Position numbers and translations under genes: made by a program. DNA of 64,000 bases. Source: Entonaema liquescens (Eukaryota; Ascomycota; Sordariomycetes; Xylariales; Xylariaceae). The stretch is taken from positions 1,922,001-1,986,000 of the forward strand of contig CADCSX010000001.1 of assembly GCA_902805475.1 (NCBI GenBank), read 5' to 3'. Shown one piece after another: positions 49,404 to 62,089 of the stretch. The first letter of the stretch is position 1, and every line of letters begins with the position of its first letter. Under the pieces are notes generated by a model. The model had not been told where the DNA came from. It saw only the letters and a program-made list of their open reading frames with translations, and did no database searches.

Positions 49404-51881
49404 AACTTTGTCCTACTACCTTACACTAGCATTGGTTTTGGCGTTTATTCTTGGCTCGATGGGCTTATTACAAGATGCATAGAACGGCGAGGAGGCTACA
49501 CTTTTGTGGCTAGAAGGCTTTTGATACCTACTTACATCGTAGAAGTCATTTGTTAATGTTCTACTATAGATTTTGCGCTAAGTTGTATACGAGATCGTGG
49601 AATCCGCAGGGCTGTGCTCATTTAGTTTGTTTAAGTGTATGATCTTGCGCGATACGGCTTTTATCTTGCTTCGCATGTACAGTAGTGCATTATGTTATCG
49701 CGCTAGTAAATCAAGGACGAGTTAATTGAGTTGATTAGCAACGCTCCAAGTTGGCGTATACATGCATATCCTAGATATTTATCCAAGAGAGGCAAATACG
49801 ATGTTTGTACAACTCTTCTCTACATCTCTATCGAAGTTGTCGAACAATCCGAGGTTTCACAAATGCGCCCCTACTGTATGTTTGCGTTTGTTACACCGCA
49901 TCTGCTGGAGAGCCTGCGCCATAGACTCGCTCGACAATGCCGACTTACAAGTACATCCCCGGCCATGTATGCGACGCGCGCCTTTGGGATGTCCAATTTC
50001 GTGGTTGAGCGCGCCGTGAACTTACATCAAGTGAACATGGGTCCGGCATGGTCGGGCAAATTCCCGCTGGGAACTCGACCGAAGGGCCGTGTCAACCATG
50101 GGGGGTAAAGTTGAAACTAACTGGGGTCGTCGGTCTGGTGGCTTTAGGGGATGGCCTAGACTTGAATGGGCTTTTTTAATATTCTTCAATCTTCAATCTT
50201 CAATGCATCGGGCGTTGATAGGTAATTAAGCTAGCACTAGGTAATTTTTCTATTTATATAAACCCCTAATTGAAGTTACGGCAGTGCGTATGACCTCAGA
50301 ACGTGAGATGTTTCGACATAAATACCTATATAACATATACAAATATTAAGCATGTATGAATGCGGTGAGCTACCATGTTGTTTATGTAGATCAGGGGCTG
50401 TCGTAGCATGTTCATCCATCTTCATGGGTGCATCCCCTATGTGCCTGTGGTTGTATGCATCTCGGCTGGTAGAGAATCTTACTGGGGAGTTGCAATCTCG
50501 AGCGGCAATTTCTAGCGTAGGATTTCTAACCATGCAAATTTCGATTGGAACAGCCTGTGAAGAAACCCCTGCTCAATCCTTCAAATAGGAAGAATATGCA
50601 GGTATAGTAACGCTCTATTCATGACTTGCATAAGATTGGCATCATGATATGGTTGTTGATCATCAGCAAGTGCTTATATTTTGTATAAAGTTCAGCGCCG
50701 TTGCTAGTCTAAGACATTATAGTTATCTCTCACGTACAACATTTGATTTAGAGACAACATTTCTTCAGCGCTAAAGACCTTCACGATGTAAGTGTGGGGG
50801 TGGCTTCTTTTTAGCTGCAGAGCCTCAACGGGAAAGGCGCTGTAAGACGGCACTTACATGGAGTAATAACTATAAATCCTACCAAATTCTTTGCATTGAT
50901 AACCGCGTGGTTGACCCTTATAAACTTATAAACCAATAATGCAATCTGAGATAACTTATAGACAACAGATGTACGAATTGGTTGGGGGTGGGTGGGATGT
51001 AAAAAAAAGAGATGAGATAAAATTGAAAGTCATGTGCAAACTCGCAGATACTTATTGAGTGACCAGATGGGTGGCTATTTAGACCAATCAAATCACCAAG
51101 ATCAACCCTACTCCGTGTTATAGGAAATCTAGATGCGCCAACTAACGAAGTACCTGCCAGGGAGTATTAGTGTAGAAGAACGGATGAGTTAATCTAATTG
51201 CCTAGGCGGGACCTTCCCATGTCGGTGCTAGTGGGGGATGCAATCATTAGTGAAGATCATTAGCAAAGACGGTTCGTTCCTTCCACTAACATGGTGAAGT
51301 TTGTTGCTAGCCAACCCGCCAACCTGCCAACCCAGACTTTCTACCAGGTCCGCCAGGCCTTCCTTACCCACCTTACTCATACAGTCAGGACAAGTCAGGG
51401 CAGCTGCCACACTAGAAACCACACCAAAAGGGGAGAAATTCCGTCATTCTTCCCAGTGGAGTTCCCTGCTCTGAATCCAGCTTTTAATGCCCTGGTATTT
51501 CACATCGCCTCCACTCTCAAGTTTGTCTTGGCCTTCCAGGGCTGCGTTCCTTTTTTCTTCCTCTCCTTTTCCTTTCGTTGGCGTTTCCTACGATACATAA
51601 TCTTTATTTTCTTCAACTTATCGTGGGACCGTACGTAATGCTGAAAGAACAACAAGGCGTGCGACTCACTTGTGCACTGCAACGCGAAGGATAACGTGCT
51701 AACGTGCGCGATACGATCGTTTTCTGGTCCCATCTCCCATAATTAGGATGGGCGCGATAAAAATACCCTTTCCTTAATCCCTTCTCTTCGGTTCTCCTCC
51801 TCGGGGTCTAAAATAGTTTACGAGGTGTTACCTTCACACGAGTCAAGCCATGCCGGATCGCCTTTAGACGGATCCCCCATC
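49404..51881. other. Intergenic, gene-free
   Basis: No supported gene over 2.4 kb. A small CTTCAAT tandem repeat (three copies) lies near 50184-50203. The last few hundred bases are C/T-rich and form the promoter of the DUF3405 gene. Confidence 0.5.
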
Positions 51882-53964
51882 ATGTCGGATACTTGGCGCA
51901 AAGGGCTATCGGCGCCCCGTCGAAGACTGGGAGGTTTACTCCGCACGTCGCCGAAGAAGTTGTTCATTCTTACAATCGCTATTTTCTTTACATTATGTCT
52001 ACTTGCCGGAGGAAGTTTTCGAGCTAGGCGCTATTACGTTGATAAGGCCAAGGAAGACGAGAGAATCCCTTATCACTGGGAGAAATACCCCAGGTAAGAA
52101 ACTATTTTTAAAATTTGTCTTTAGTATATCCTAAAAGAAGCAACAATGGTTTTTAACATGCGCTTTTTAGGTTGAGTGGGTTTTATCATGGTGTTCGCTC
52201 ACTTGTGAATTACACGGACTGGATTCCGGAGCAGCAAATCACAGAGAAAACCAAACCTCTAATTCACAATGTCCCTCCTATGGATCCCGTTGTTGTTAAT
52301 CCGTACCCCGACTTCAGCTCCAGCGAGTACCTTAAGGATCACCAGCCTGTGCAAAGATGTTACGTGGATGAAAATGAAAAGTTCCCAGCACCAGAGATCT
52401 TCGCATATCCCGGTTTACCTGCTGGGATGCCCGCACCGTTCTGGGGATCGTACGAGAGTATTGGAGTTGCACCAGATAGGTGCTGGGAACGATTCGGTCG
52501 TTTTGGCCCGTACGGTTACAGCTACAATCCCGCCGAAGGTGGTCTAGGACTGTCGAACAACTCGGCGCATGCAGGTGCTGAGAAGATCCAAGACATGTTT
52601 ACTAAGGTTGATTATCGCAATGTGAATTGGGACAAGGCACAGAAGAAGTGCTATGAGAAAAACCAGAAGCGATTCGATCCCAAAGCAGCAAGTGAAAACG
52701 GTGCAACCACCGACAAGAAACTAGTGAAGCGCTCTGCCTACGTGCTACGAACCTGGACCGGCTACCAGTACACCGATATCCAACTCCTATCTCTGCGAGC
52801 TATGATCAATGAATTGTCTCTGAAATCTGGTGGCGAGTATGACGTACATCTCCTTGTTCATGTCAAAGATAACTCGATACCGATCTGGGCTTCTGAAGAG
52901 GTTTATAATCAGACAATAAGGGACAATGTGCCTGAAGAATTCTGGGGTATTACGACGTTGTGGTCAGAGCAGCAGATGCGAACCTACTATCCCGGCCCGT
53001 TTCCTGAAGAAGATAACTTTGAGAATCATTCCAAGTCTGATATCCATGGTGTTTACCGAAGCGCTCACTTCGCCCTACAGTGGTTTGCACAACAACACCA
53101 AGAGTACGACTTTTTTTGGAACTGGGAAATGGATCTAAGATACACCGGCCATTACTACGAATTCCACAATGGTATCTCGGAGTGGGCAAAAGAGCAACCT
53201 CGAAAACTACTATGGGAGAGAAGTTCTCGATTCTGGATACCTGGTATTCATGGTTCCTGGTCTAAGTTTTCTCAACTGGTTGAGCGTGAGACCAGAGAGA
53301 GGAATGAGCAGCCGGTTTGGGGCCCAGTAACGTTTCCTACGACTGGTCCCGGCATGCTCCAGTCTCCTAAGGAGAACACACCCCCACGAAAGGTTGAAGA
53401 CGATAATTACGAATGGGGCGTAGGCGAAGATGCGGATCTAATTGTCTTCGACCCGCTATTTGATCCGGCAAAGACAAATTGGGTTTTCCGTCGGGACGTA
53501 TCGGGATATAACACATCTCTTGAGATACCTCCCGCCGAGTAGCAATCATTACAGTTGCGCGACTTTCTAGAGGGTTATTAAATACTATGCACGAGGAAAC
53601 GTACCGTATGCACCACACCATGTTCCCGGAGATGTGGCCCCCGACAGTTGCCCTTCACCATGGGTACAAGGCCGTTTACGCGCCGCACCCAGTTTACTTT
53701 GACCGACAATGGCCTCTGGACGTCATGGACAAGACTTTCAACTATCCACCTACCCCACAGGATAGTCCGTTTGGTTGGGGTGAACACAACATGCAAGGTG
53801 GCAGTTTCTACTACAATGCGGGTTTCAGCGGTGCTCTGTGGCGACGGTGGTTAGGAGCTAATGAGAATGGTGAAGGTGGAAAGAAGATGGAGGAATCTCG
53901 ATCGGACCGTATGTGCCTAAGAGGAACGCTTTACCATCCGATTAAATCTGAGAGCGTTGAATGA
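51882..53964 (+). CDS. DUF3405 type II membrane protein (putative Golgi/secretory enzyme), frame-disrupted
   Basis: Exon 1 51882-52093 and exon 2 from 52171 join in phase (YPR|LSGFYHG). The N-terminus is cytosolic and basic, with one membrane segment (KLFILTIAIFFTLCLLAGGSF) near residues 25-45, and a long lumenal domain. The lumenal part has blocks known from the fungal DUF3405 family: SAYVLRTWTGYQYT, DVHLLVHV, VYRSAHFALQWFAQQH, DFFWNWEMDLRYTGHYY, DLIVFDPLFDP. The frame stops at 53542 but the domain plainly continues one base out of register as RRVAIITVARLSRGLLNTMHEETYRMHHTMFPE and on to the stop at 53962-53964. The break lies at about 53526-53536 next to a C run. Biochemical role is not established; the layout resembles glycosyltransferases. 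Start 51882 is the first ATG in frame. Confidence 0.85.
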
Positions 53965-54901
53965 GCACGCTCATAGGTGTGGATATCTAATTTTGGCGTA
54001 TTGGCGTTCAGGAAAAGCCGAGTATAGGGCTGCTGATTTCACGCGAGAGCATTTGAGGCATTTTCAGGGGGCGGTGTGTTTTTTATCCATGGCATCATAC
54101 AGCATTCGAGACTCCGGTCCTTTCCGCCTACGGTTTATGGGGTCCTGATACCCGTTGATTTGTGGATGATGCCTTTTTTTTTTTTCTACTTACCACCTTA
54201 TTCATGAGGATAGATACGGGCAGGCATCAGTCTCGTCGAGATTGGATGCCATGCAGTGCAGACGATGGACATATGAGGCCTGTACGATATTAGCAAGTCG
54301 GCAAGCCAACGAGGGGTTGTCCGCTCCTAATTGTATAGTAGTAGATCTTGCGACCAATGTTTAATACCCAAGACACTAACGCTACAACGCTACAATGTCG
54401 CAATGATTCTCACTTTGATTCTTCTCAATCATGTTGCAGTGATGTATTTTGAAACAGAATGTGCACAGTTCTACCATTAGCATTCGCATTGAGAATAGGG
54501 TACCTTCCAAATTGACCTTTATTGAACCCTTATATCCGGCTATGCAACCCAATTCATGATCACATGCGTCCCTTGCATAGTACGTGCATGTACATGCATA
54601 AGTTTTTGGCGCGTGCAGAAATTCGGAGGTAGAAGCTACGTCATTCTAAGCACTGATAAGGGATAAGGCCCGTGCCTCAGGGACAAGTGGATGTTACCCC
54701 AACTGCGTCAGCTTCCAGATTGGTCATCAGTCAGCTGTTGCTGTGCCAGCTCCAAGCCAGTAAACCTTCAAGTTACATTCTCCAAGTTGAAGGGGTTTTG
54801 GACCATTTCATCTTCATATCATCGCTGCTTATCATCCCAGCAACATCTAAGCAACATTTCATCAATACAGCAGGACTATCGATAAACACAGATCTGCAAC
54901 G
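53965..54901. other. Intergenic
   Basis: No gene seen. A run of 13 T lies near 54172-54184. Leader and promoter of the aminopeptidase gene. Confidence 0.5.
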
Positions 54902-56177
54902 ATGAAGGCTTCTCTTATCGGACTTCTCCTGCCTGCGGCAGCGAGTGCTCGTTTCATTGAAGCAAACGAAGCCGGCCGCTTCCTCCCTACGGTAGACGCC
55001 CTCCTAGAAGAGGTAGAAGCTCCGGAACGGTATCTCATCGAGCTATCTCCGGGAAAAACTGCTTGGGTAACCGAAGATGAGAAGTGGCAACTTCGTCGCG
55101 TACGTTTACTTCTCCTGGCTCATCCATTCTAATGCGTTCCAACCACTAACAGATATATTACAGGAAGGACTACGTTTCATGGACATCACGGACAATATCG
55201 ATCTCGCCGAGTTACGTGTTACTTCTCAAGCATCTCCCCTATTCCCTGAGAAGGTTCAGCTCCAGTCTGAAATCCATCCGCTACTGGAGGATTTGTCTAA
55301 AGACTTGATCCAAGAGCATCTCGAGAAGTTTTCGAGCTTCCATACTCGATACTATAAATCAGATTACGGCCGTCAGTCCTCTGAATGGCTACTGAAGACG
55401 GTACAAGACACGATCAAGGAGGCTGGTGCTGATAAGCACGGAGTTAATGCTAAGCACTTTGAGCACTCTTGGGGCCAGAACTCGGTTATCGCAACGATTC
55501 CCGGCAAATCGAATTCGACCATCGTCATCGGTGCCCACCAGGACTCGATTAACTTGTGGCTCCCCTCCGTACTCCCAGCCCCTGGTGCTGATGACGATGG
55601 AAGTGGTACGGTCACAATTCTCGAGGCTTTCCGCGTTCTTCTATCTTCGAAGGACGTAATTGAAGGAAATGCCCCGAACACGATCGAGTTTCACTGGTAC
55701 AGTGCTGAAGAAGGCGGTCTCCTTGGAAGCCAGGCTGTCTTCTCAGACTACGCCAAGAAGAACCGCGATGTCAAGGCTATGTTGCAGCAAGACATGACTG
55801 GCTACGTCCAGGGAACGCTTGATGCAGGAAAACCCGAGAGCGTGGGCGTTATTACAGACTTCGTCGACCCTGGCTTGACGGCTTTCATCAAGAAGGTTAT
55901 CGAGGAGTACTGTGAGGTCCCTTGGGTTGAGACTAAGTGTGGATACGCTTGCTCGGACCACGCGTCTGCTTCTAAGGCCGGCTACCCTTCTGCTTTTGTT
56001 ATTGAATCGACCTTCCCCGAGTCCAACCAGCACATTCACAACACCGATGACGTGATTAAGTATCTCTCTTTCGACCACATGCTCCAGCACGCAAGAATGA
56101 CTCTTGCGCTTGTCTACGAGCTGGGTTTTACTGATTTCGAGAAGTTGAAGTCGGAGAATGAGATGGGAGAATTGTAA
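54902..56177 (+). CDS. Secreted M28 leucine aminopeptidase
   Basis: A zinc aminopeptidase of the LAP1/LapA type, which removes N-terminal residues from peptides outside the cell. Two exons, 54902-55099 and 55164-56177, join in phase (KWQLRR|EGLRFMD) to 403 residues. A signal peptide (SLIGLLLPAAASA) is followed by a propeptide of roughly 60-70 residues. Metal-binding and catalytic motifs are all present: VIGAHQDS (His191), GADDDGSG (Asp near 209-211), SAEEGG (catalytic and metal Glu), QQDMTGY (Asp) and NQHIHNTDD (His). Two Cys in KCGYACSDH match the conserved disulfide of the family. Intact, with a 64-base intron. Confidence 0.96.
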
Positions 56178-56879
56178 GATAACAGCTTTCAACTACGCTT
56201 TTATCAACGGAGGAGATTGTCATCATCAAATGCATACGAGGGAAGTTAATGGCGTTTGAACACATAGTAAAGACTTTGGTAGAACTATAGCGAACATTTT
56301 CTTGTACGAGGGTATTGGATTAACACATGCAATTCGCAATTTGCTATACTAGAATGAGTAGAAATTTCAAGTCTTAAACCCATTTTAAGTTTTAATTCCA
56401 TGGTTGTTCCCAGCCTCCAGGGAATCTGAACTCTTTGAGATGTAGAAGCCGATTATCCGAGCTGGATGATTCGGAACCGGAGCTTGCGTCATTATTATCG
56501 GTGAACTACCCACTCAGGTTCCGTTATTGCCTGCAGCTCTCTGCAGCTCTCTGCAGCTCTCTGCAGCTCTCTGCAGCTTTTTGACAGCCACACCATCCCA
56601 AATCTCACTTATCCTCAAGTCTTGGCATCATAGTTCGTATGGCCTTGTTTTTACCTCCGACACTAAGTCGAATACATGTCGTACATTTTTCATGGCTACA
56701 TGTATTATATGTATCTTAGACATAGAAGCGCAATTCCATACGGGATGCAATTTCTCTTAAAACACTGCAATGCCCTTGATCCCGAATGCCTTGAATTTGG
56801 ATGATCTCGTTCTACCAATCTTGCGTCATCTTTACATGCCCTTCGAGACGGTCTCGGTAGCCAGCCACCAGACTTCACT
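56178..56879. other. Intergenic with short tandem repeat
   Basis: No gene seen apart from the repeat below and the promoter of the PLD-family gene. Confidence 0.5.
56531..56579. repeat. 10-bp tandem repeat (CTGCAGCTCT)n
   Basis: Almost five perfect copies of CTGCAGCTCT, each with a PstI-like CTGCAG palindrome, about 300 bases before the PLD-family start codon. Confidence 0.95.
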
Positions 56880-59245
56880 ATGCCAACAACGCAAGACACG
56901 AATGTCCCTACCGAGTCTCCGTTCAAGATTAGTGAGCGCTTGTATGAATTGTGTCTATCTTCTGAGAGCGTCTCATCCTCTTTAGCCCAAGATTCGTCGC
57001 TGACACCTAGTGAGGCATGGAAGAAGCTATTCAGTGGTCATGATCATGATCATGCTTCCAAAGGTGACGTCCGCGACATTGGAAAAGACCTTCTCAGTAT
57101 CAAAGAGCTAGAGAGAGCCCGGGCCTGTGGGAAATGGGGCTCACAAAAGCCCACCGATTTATTTCTCAGGGTTAGTACAAAAGGAACTTAGATAGTAGGA
57201 AATGGACTAAAACAACTAGGTTTATCATGATGCACTGTCTACACTTGACGATGATTTGGGGTGCAGTATGGTGAGTCCATCTTTGATGGGCAGCAGCGGA
57301 ACTATGCCATTGACCATCATCTCCGTGTAAGTCAACATGAGACATGCCCGCGGAAACTCATCCTAATTTCCTATCAAAGCATACCTGATATCATGAGGCA
57401 CATGTCCAACCTCATCGTCCGCGCGGAAAAGGAGGTGTACCTTGCTACAAATTTTTGGCAGAACGGAGTGGCCTCCAAGTACATCACGAATGCGATTAAG
57501 GAACTCTCGCGTCGCGCAGGGGAGCGGGGAGTGGAAATCGTCATGAAGATCATATACGACCGAGGGAGCCCTAAACAACTCCTCGAGCCGCATTATATGG
57601 TCCCTGAGAGCGAGTACACCGGTAGTGCTGTTGGGCTACCGGCCTCACACGAAATTCCTAATATTGATCTGCAAGTCATGAATTATCATCGTCCATTACT
57701 AGGCACATTTCATGCTAAGTACATGATTGTGGACCGCGAGATTGCTGTTGTACAGAGCAATAATATCCAGGATAGCGATAATGTAGAGATGATGGTGCAG
57801 GTGGAAGGCCCTATTGTCGACTCACTGTACGATATGGCGCTCTTGAGTTGGCATAAGAAATTAGAGCCGCCGCTACCATATCTCAACTCTCCTGCAGCTG
57901 GGAGGGAAAGCCCAAGTTTCACTCCCAGCTATACTGACATATTCAGTCCTGAAGGGGCCATTAAGGACTACTCCGCGATTGTTGACACGGATAAAATGCC
58001 GGGAGGAGATACTTACGGCCTGGACGCCTTTGAATCGAAACAAATAGACGAACACGGTGGCCATGTTAGCGGATCTAGTAGCTCGAGTATAGAGGCTCCG
58101 AATAGTTTATATTCTCTTGATGGCGATTGCAGCAGCTCTAGTAGCTATCAAGGTCAAAATGGTTCTACAATGCGAAACCCCGGCTTGGGAAACCCCCTTA
58201 TACCTCAAGGTCTACTCCCAGAGCATACATCAGATGCTCCTCACTACGACAAGGATCTCTCTGGGGAAATTCGCCGCATACAAGCGTCTGTAAGCCAGAA
58301 ACCAGGGGAAACAAGGATGCAAGCCGTATCGCACCACCTCAGCCATACCGTCAACGAAGGGTTTGAGGGACTGCTCCCGAGTGCGATCCGCAGGACGAGA
58401 TGACGCCGTATATACCGCATGCAGCGCACGAGCCTTTCCCAATGGCTCTCGTCTGTCGCGCTCCTTACGGTCAGCCGAACCACTCCTCTGTTTCTAACCC
58501 GCAGAACGCGGCTTGGCTGTCAGCTCTTAGAAACGCGCAGAAGAACGTCTTTATCCAGTCCCCGACGCTGAATGCTGAGCCGCTTATCCCGGCTATTGTG
58601 GAGGCTTGCGAACGCGGCGTGGATGTGTACTGTTATATCTGTCTGGGTTATAATGACTCGGTAGGTTCCCCCTTCTATATTAACTCCCTGCATAATTAAT
58701 GGACCCCTTAATATGTCATGTATATACTTTCCCCGTTGTGTGTAGAATGCTAATGTGCCCAAATCTAGGGTGAAATGCTTCCAATGCAAGGCGGCCACAA
58801 CGAAGCCACCGCCCACCGACTCTACACCAGCCTTCTCTCCCCTACCGCAAAGAAGCATTTACATTGGTACTGGTACGTCGCGAAAGACCAAGCCGCTCCC
58901 ATAGTAGCAAGCAAGAAGAAACGGTCCTGTCATATCAAGCTACTCATCGCAGACGAGCATGTCGGCGTTGTCGGGAACGGCAACCAGGACACACAGAGCT
59001 GGTTTCATAGTCAAGAGGTCAATCTGTTGATTGACAGCGGGTCGGTGTGTCGCGCTTGGATCGGGGCTCTAAGGAGGAATCAAAACACCCATTTGTATGG
59101 ACGGGTGAATGTGAAAGATGGGATCTGGAGAGATAGGGAAGGAAAAGAGGCGGATGGAGCGACGGGTGTTGATGCGGGGAGGTTGGCTTGGGCTAAGGGG
59201 GTGGTGGGTGCTGTGAAAAGGGTGCAGGGGACGGGAGGGTTTTAG
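56880..59245 (+). CDS. Phospholipase D superfamily protein with two HKD motifs, frame-disrupted
   Basis: Exons 56880-57170, 57220-57326 and 57380 onwards join in phase (LFLR|VYHDALSTL; SV|IPDIMRHMSNL). The first HKD motif is HAKYMIVD (His244, Lys246, Asp251) followed by SNN; the second is HIKLLIAD followed by GNGNQD, in the last exon 58769-59245. Between them lies a long Ser/Gly-rich disordered linker. The enzyme class hydrolyses phosphodiesters of phospholipids or nucleic acids, using one His from each HKD; the substrate here is unknown. The linker frame stops at 58403, but one base out of register the text continues as APECDPQDEMTPYIPHAAHEPFP, so one base seems missing at about 58365-58370 (GAGGGACT). 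A further exon ends at 58660 (YNDS) before the last intron. Without the break the protein would be a little over 700 residues. Confidence 0.85.
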
Positions 59246-62089
59246 GAGTTGGTGGTAAAAGGGGATAGGAAAAGGGGCGTTGGATAGGTGGATGGGGGCC
59301 TTTGGTATGCGAAGAACCGGAATTGAATTATCTTCTTGCGTTGATGTGTTCCATGTGTTTACCATGTGTAATAGTAGTAATGTTAAAATAATGTACCGAC
59401 TTTACGCAAAAGAGCCTTGGTATAGTTAATAAGGATAATCTTTTAGCAACATAGCTACAACACTTCCCTTCCCCATCTCTTCCTTCAGCATAAAATATGG
59501 GACTGAACAGGCAGTTTATTAGCTAACTACCTACTTAGGTAGCATGTAGGATGCTTTGAGTACTCTGTATAGCGGCGTCAACTAGCCAGGCTAATTATGA
59601 CTTATATAACACTGTCAACTCAACTAGAATGTGTTTTGGGATCTATTCTAGTCCTTCTCTAGGCTACTTATGTCAGATTAAATGTCTGTTAATAGCAGAT
59701 AACTATTCACACCCAGGATAAATAGTTATGGTTTGTCAGGGGAGAGATTATAGACCGGCTCCATGGATTAGCCTTATAGGGGCTAGATGGTATAGTCCTT
59801 GTAAAGAGTTCCTAATACAGGTTTTACAATGGAATAATTCACAGAAATTTATCGTATGTTAATGGCCCTATGGCTTCCTTAGTTTAACGCTATCTCTCGG
59901 TTTATATGAGTGTCTGTTGACTTACCGGCGATAGTCTATAGACTTTGACGGAACAGACTCCGTTATTACACAACACGTTTGAATACTACCCACTTTGAAT
60001 TTCTCTATAAATACTAAGGGACATGATGCATTAATAATTGTTGTTCTTATTACTGTTATTAAAGCTAAAAACAAGTTTGTGCAGCTAGGTAATTGAGGAA
60101 GTGTTTCTGTGTGCTACCATGACGATTATCAGCCCTGTCATTATATGCGGGCACCACATACAAACAAACACAATTGCTCTTTACCTATTTACCTACCTAC
60201 CTAGGTACCTACTTAGGTGCCTAAGGCAGAATATTATTTCCCATTAGGCCTGTAATTTCCTCCATCAAACTTGTGCTCCTACCTTTCCATCCATATCAAC
60301 ATACATCCAGGTCCCGGGTTACTCCCTTCTATATCCTAAGCAGACACAACATGGGAAGGTGCTGAGCAGATTATTCGAAATAAGTACCTTGGTAGGGGCT
60401 TTAATTCACCTAGGCACCTAATATCCTGGAATCACGCAGCTTGGTCCCTCCTAGCTGAGGTATTTAAAATCTTAACAGCATGGGTCTGGAGGCAGACAGT
60501 GAACTTGCTCACTCACAACAACAACAATATTCTACACAATTATTTCTTCCACACACTGCAGATAACGGCAAGCAATACAAAGAGAAGAAGCTATTACCTA
60601 TTGTAATTATCATATATTTCTAAGAGCAGTTTGCAACGAATATTCTCTTCAACACCAAACAACAAACTTATTCTATTGTCAACCCCTATCGTCTCGACAA
60701 CAGCAACCTGCACTTCCTATTTTAATCAAAAACGGTGTGAGCAGCCCGTCAAAGCAGCTTGTGGCAAAATACAAACCCTCATTCAATTTTGGCTCCATGT
60801 GTTTGTCAATCCTTACACATCCAACACAATCAAGTCAGATTAAGTGTGCTACCAAGACTACCCCATCACCGAAAATCAGCATGTGATTAGGCTATACTGC
60901 TCATTATTACCGACTTGAGTGTCGCACCTTTATGTGTGATTACAATAACATATCTATCAAGTCAACCAGACAGCCAAAACGCCGCCTAATAAGCCGCGCC
61001 CAAACTCACTGAGTACTAGCCCTATCCTAGATGACATACTAGGACATCAGGCAGATATCTGCTGTCTCTTCTTTATCTTCAGTCACACCAACCTACAGTA
61101 TAAGTCGGCCTCTATTCCAAGAACAAGGCCGGCAATGTTGCTTCTGAATAATTGATAACAACAGACACTCCGGCGTTACTTTAATGAGTATCACTCATAT
61201 TAAATACCAGGTAAGCTGAAACATTCGATGAACCCTTAACTAGATCAGATAATAATAACAGACAGTGTACCCAGACGGCTTATTTTATCCCTTGAGAGCT
61301 ATCTGACTGTGATATTATGGAGCATTTTCTGTGATGCCATATCTATACTCCGGCAGAGGTGAGATCAGGAAAAACTACGACGGATCTCTCTTAGCCTACA
61401 ACATATTGGGAACAAGCCATCATTAAGAAACTACGTTTGGTAGCTTCACTCTTACCGAAGGCCGCAAGGCTGCCATTGTAATACACGCAAAACCGGTTTG
61501 TAATATTTTGTTCTGCGCCAACTGGCCTGAGAAGCAGAATACAACCAAACAACAACAAAAGCACTAATTACCGGAACAATCACGAGACAACAATTGCTCA
61601 CAAAATCAAGCTCAACACACAAGAAAAGTCTTACATTAGGTAAACAAGACCTGGGGCTTCAACCGTTTCAACCACTTCAATCATTTCTACGGTTAATATT
61701 TAAAGACCAGGGAAGGTCCCCTTATTTTGGACACTTGATTCTGGTACGATAGATGTGAATCTTATTATGATATTCAGCACCGAACAGTCAAATAAAGTCC
61801 ATGAAGAGAGGCACTAGCTTGCAAGAATACCGAACGACAGCAACGAAACGGCCTATCTATATAGTAGCAGCAGCATAAGAACATAAGCGGCGGCACGACA
61901 ACGAATTAAGACCTAAGCAACACAACCTTTCAACTGTGGATATTCCTTATTCCTATTCTATTTAACAGTACCCTATTCAGGCAACATATCGAACAAAGCC
62001 AAAAGGACCGCAGGGCTAGCTCAGTGAAGAGCATATATATTGTCTGGCGTACCCTGAAAGTGCAAGTCGCGTCAAGTTGTGACACATCA
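59246..62089. other. Gene-free stretch of about 2.8 kb with strand-skewed composition
   Basis: No supported gene. From about 60500 to 61960 the plus strand is strikingly poor in G and rich in A and C, with many CAACAA words. TACCTA/TAGGTA words cluster at 60185-60225. An untranslated transcript or a decayed long terminal repeat are possible; I saw no matching second repeat. Confidence 0.45.
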
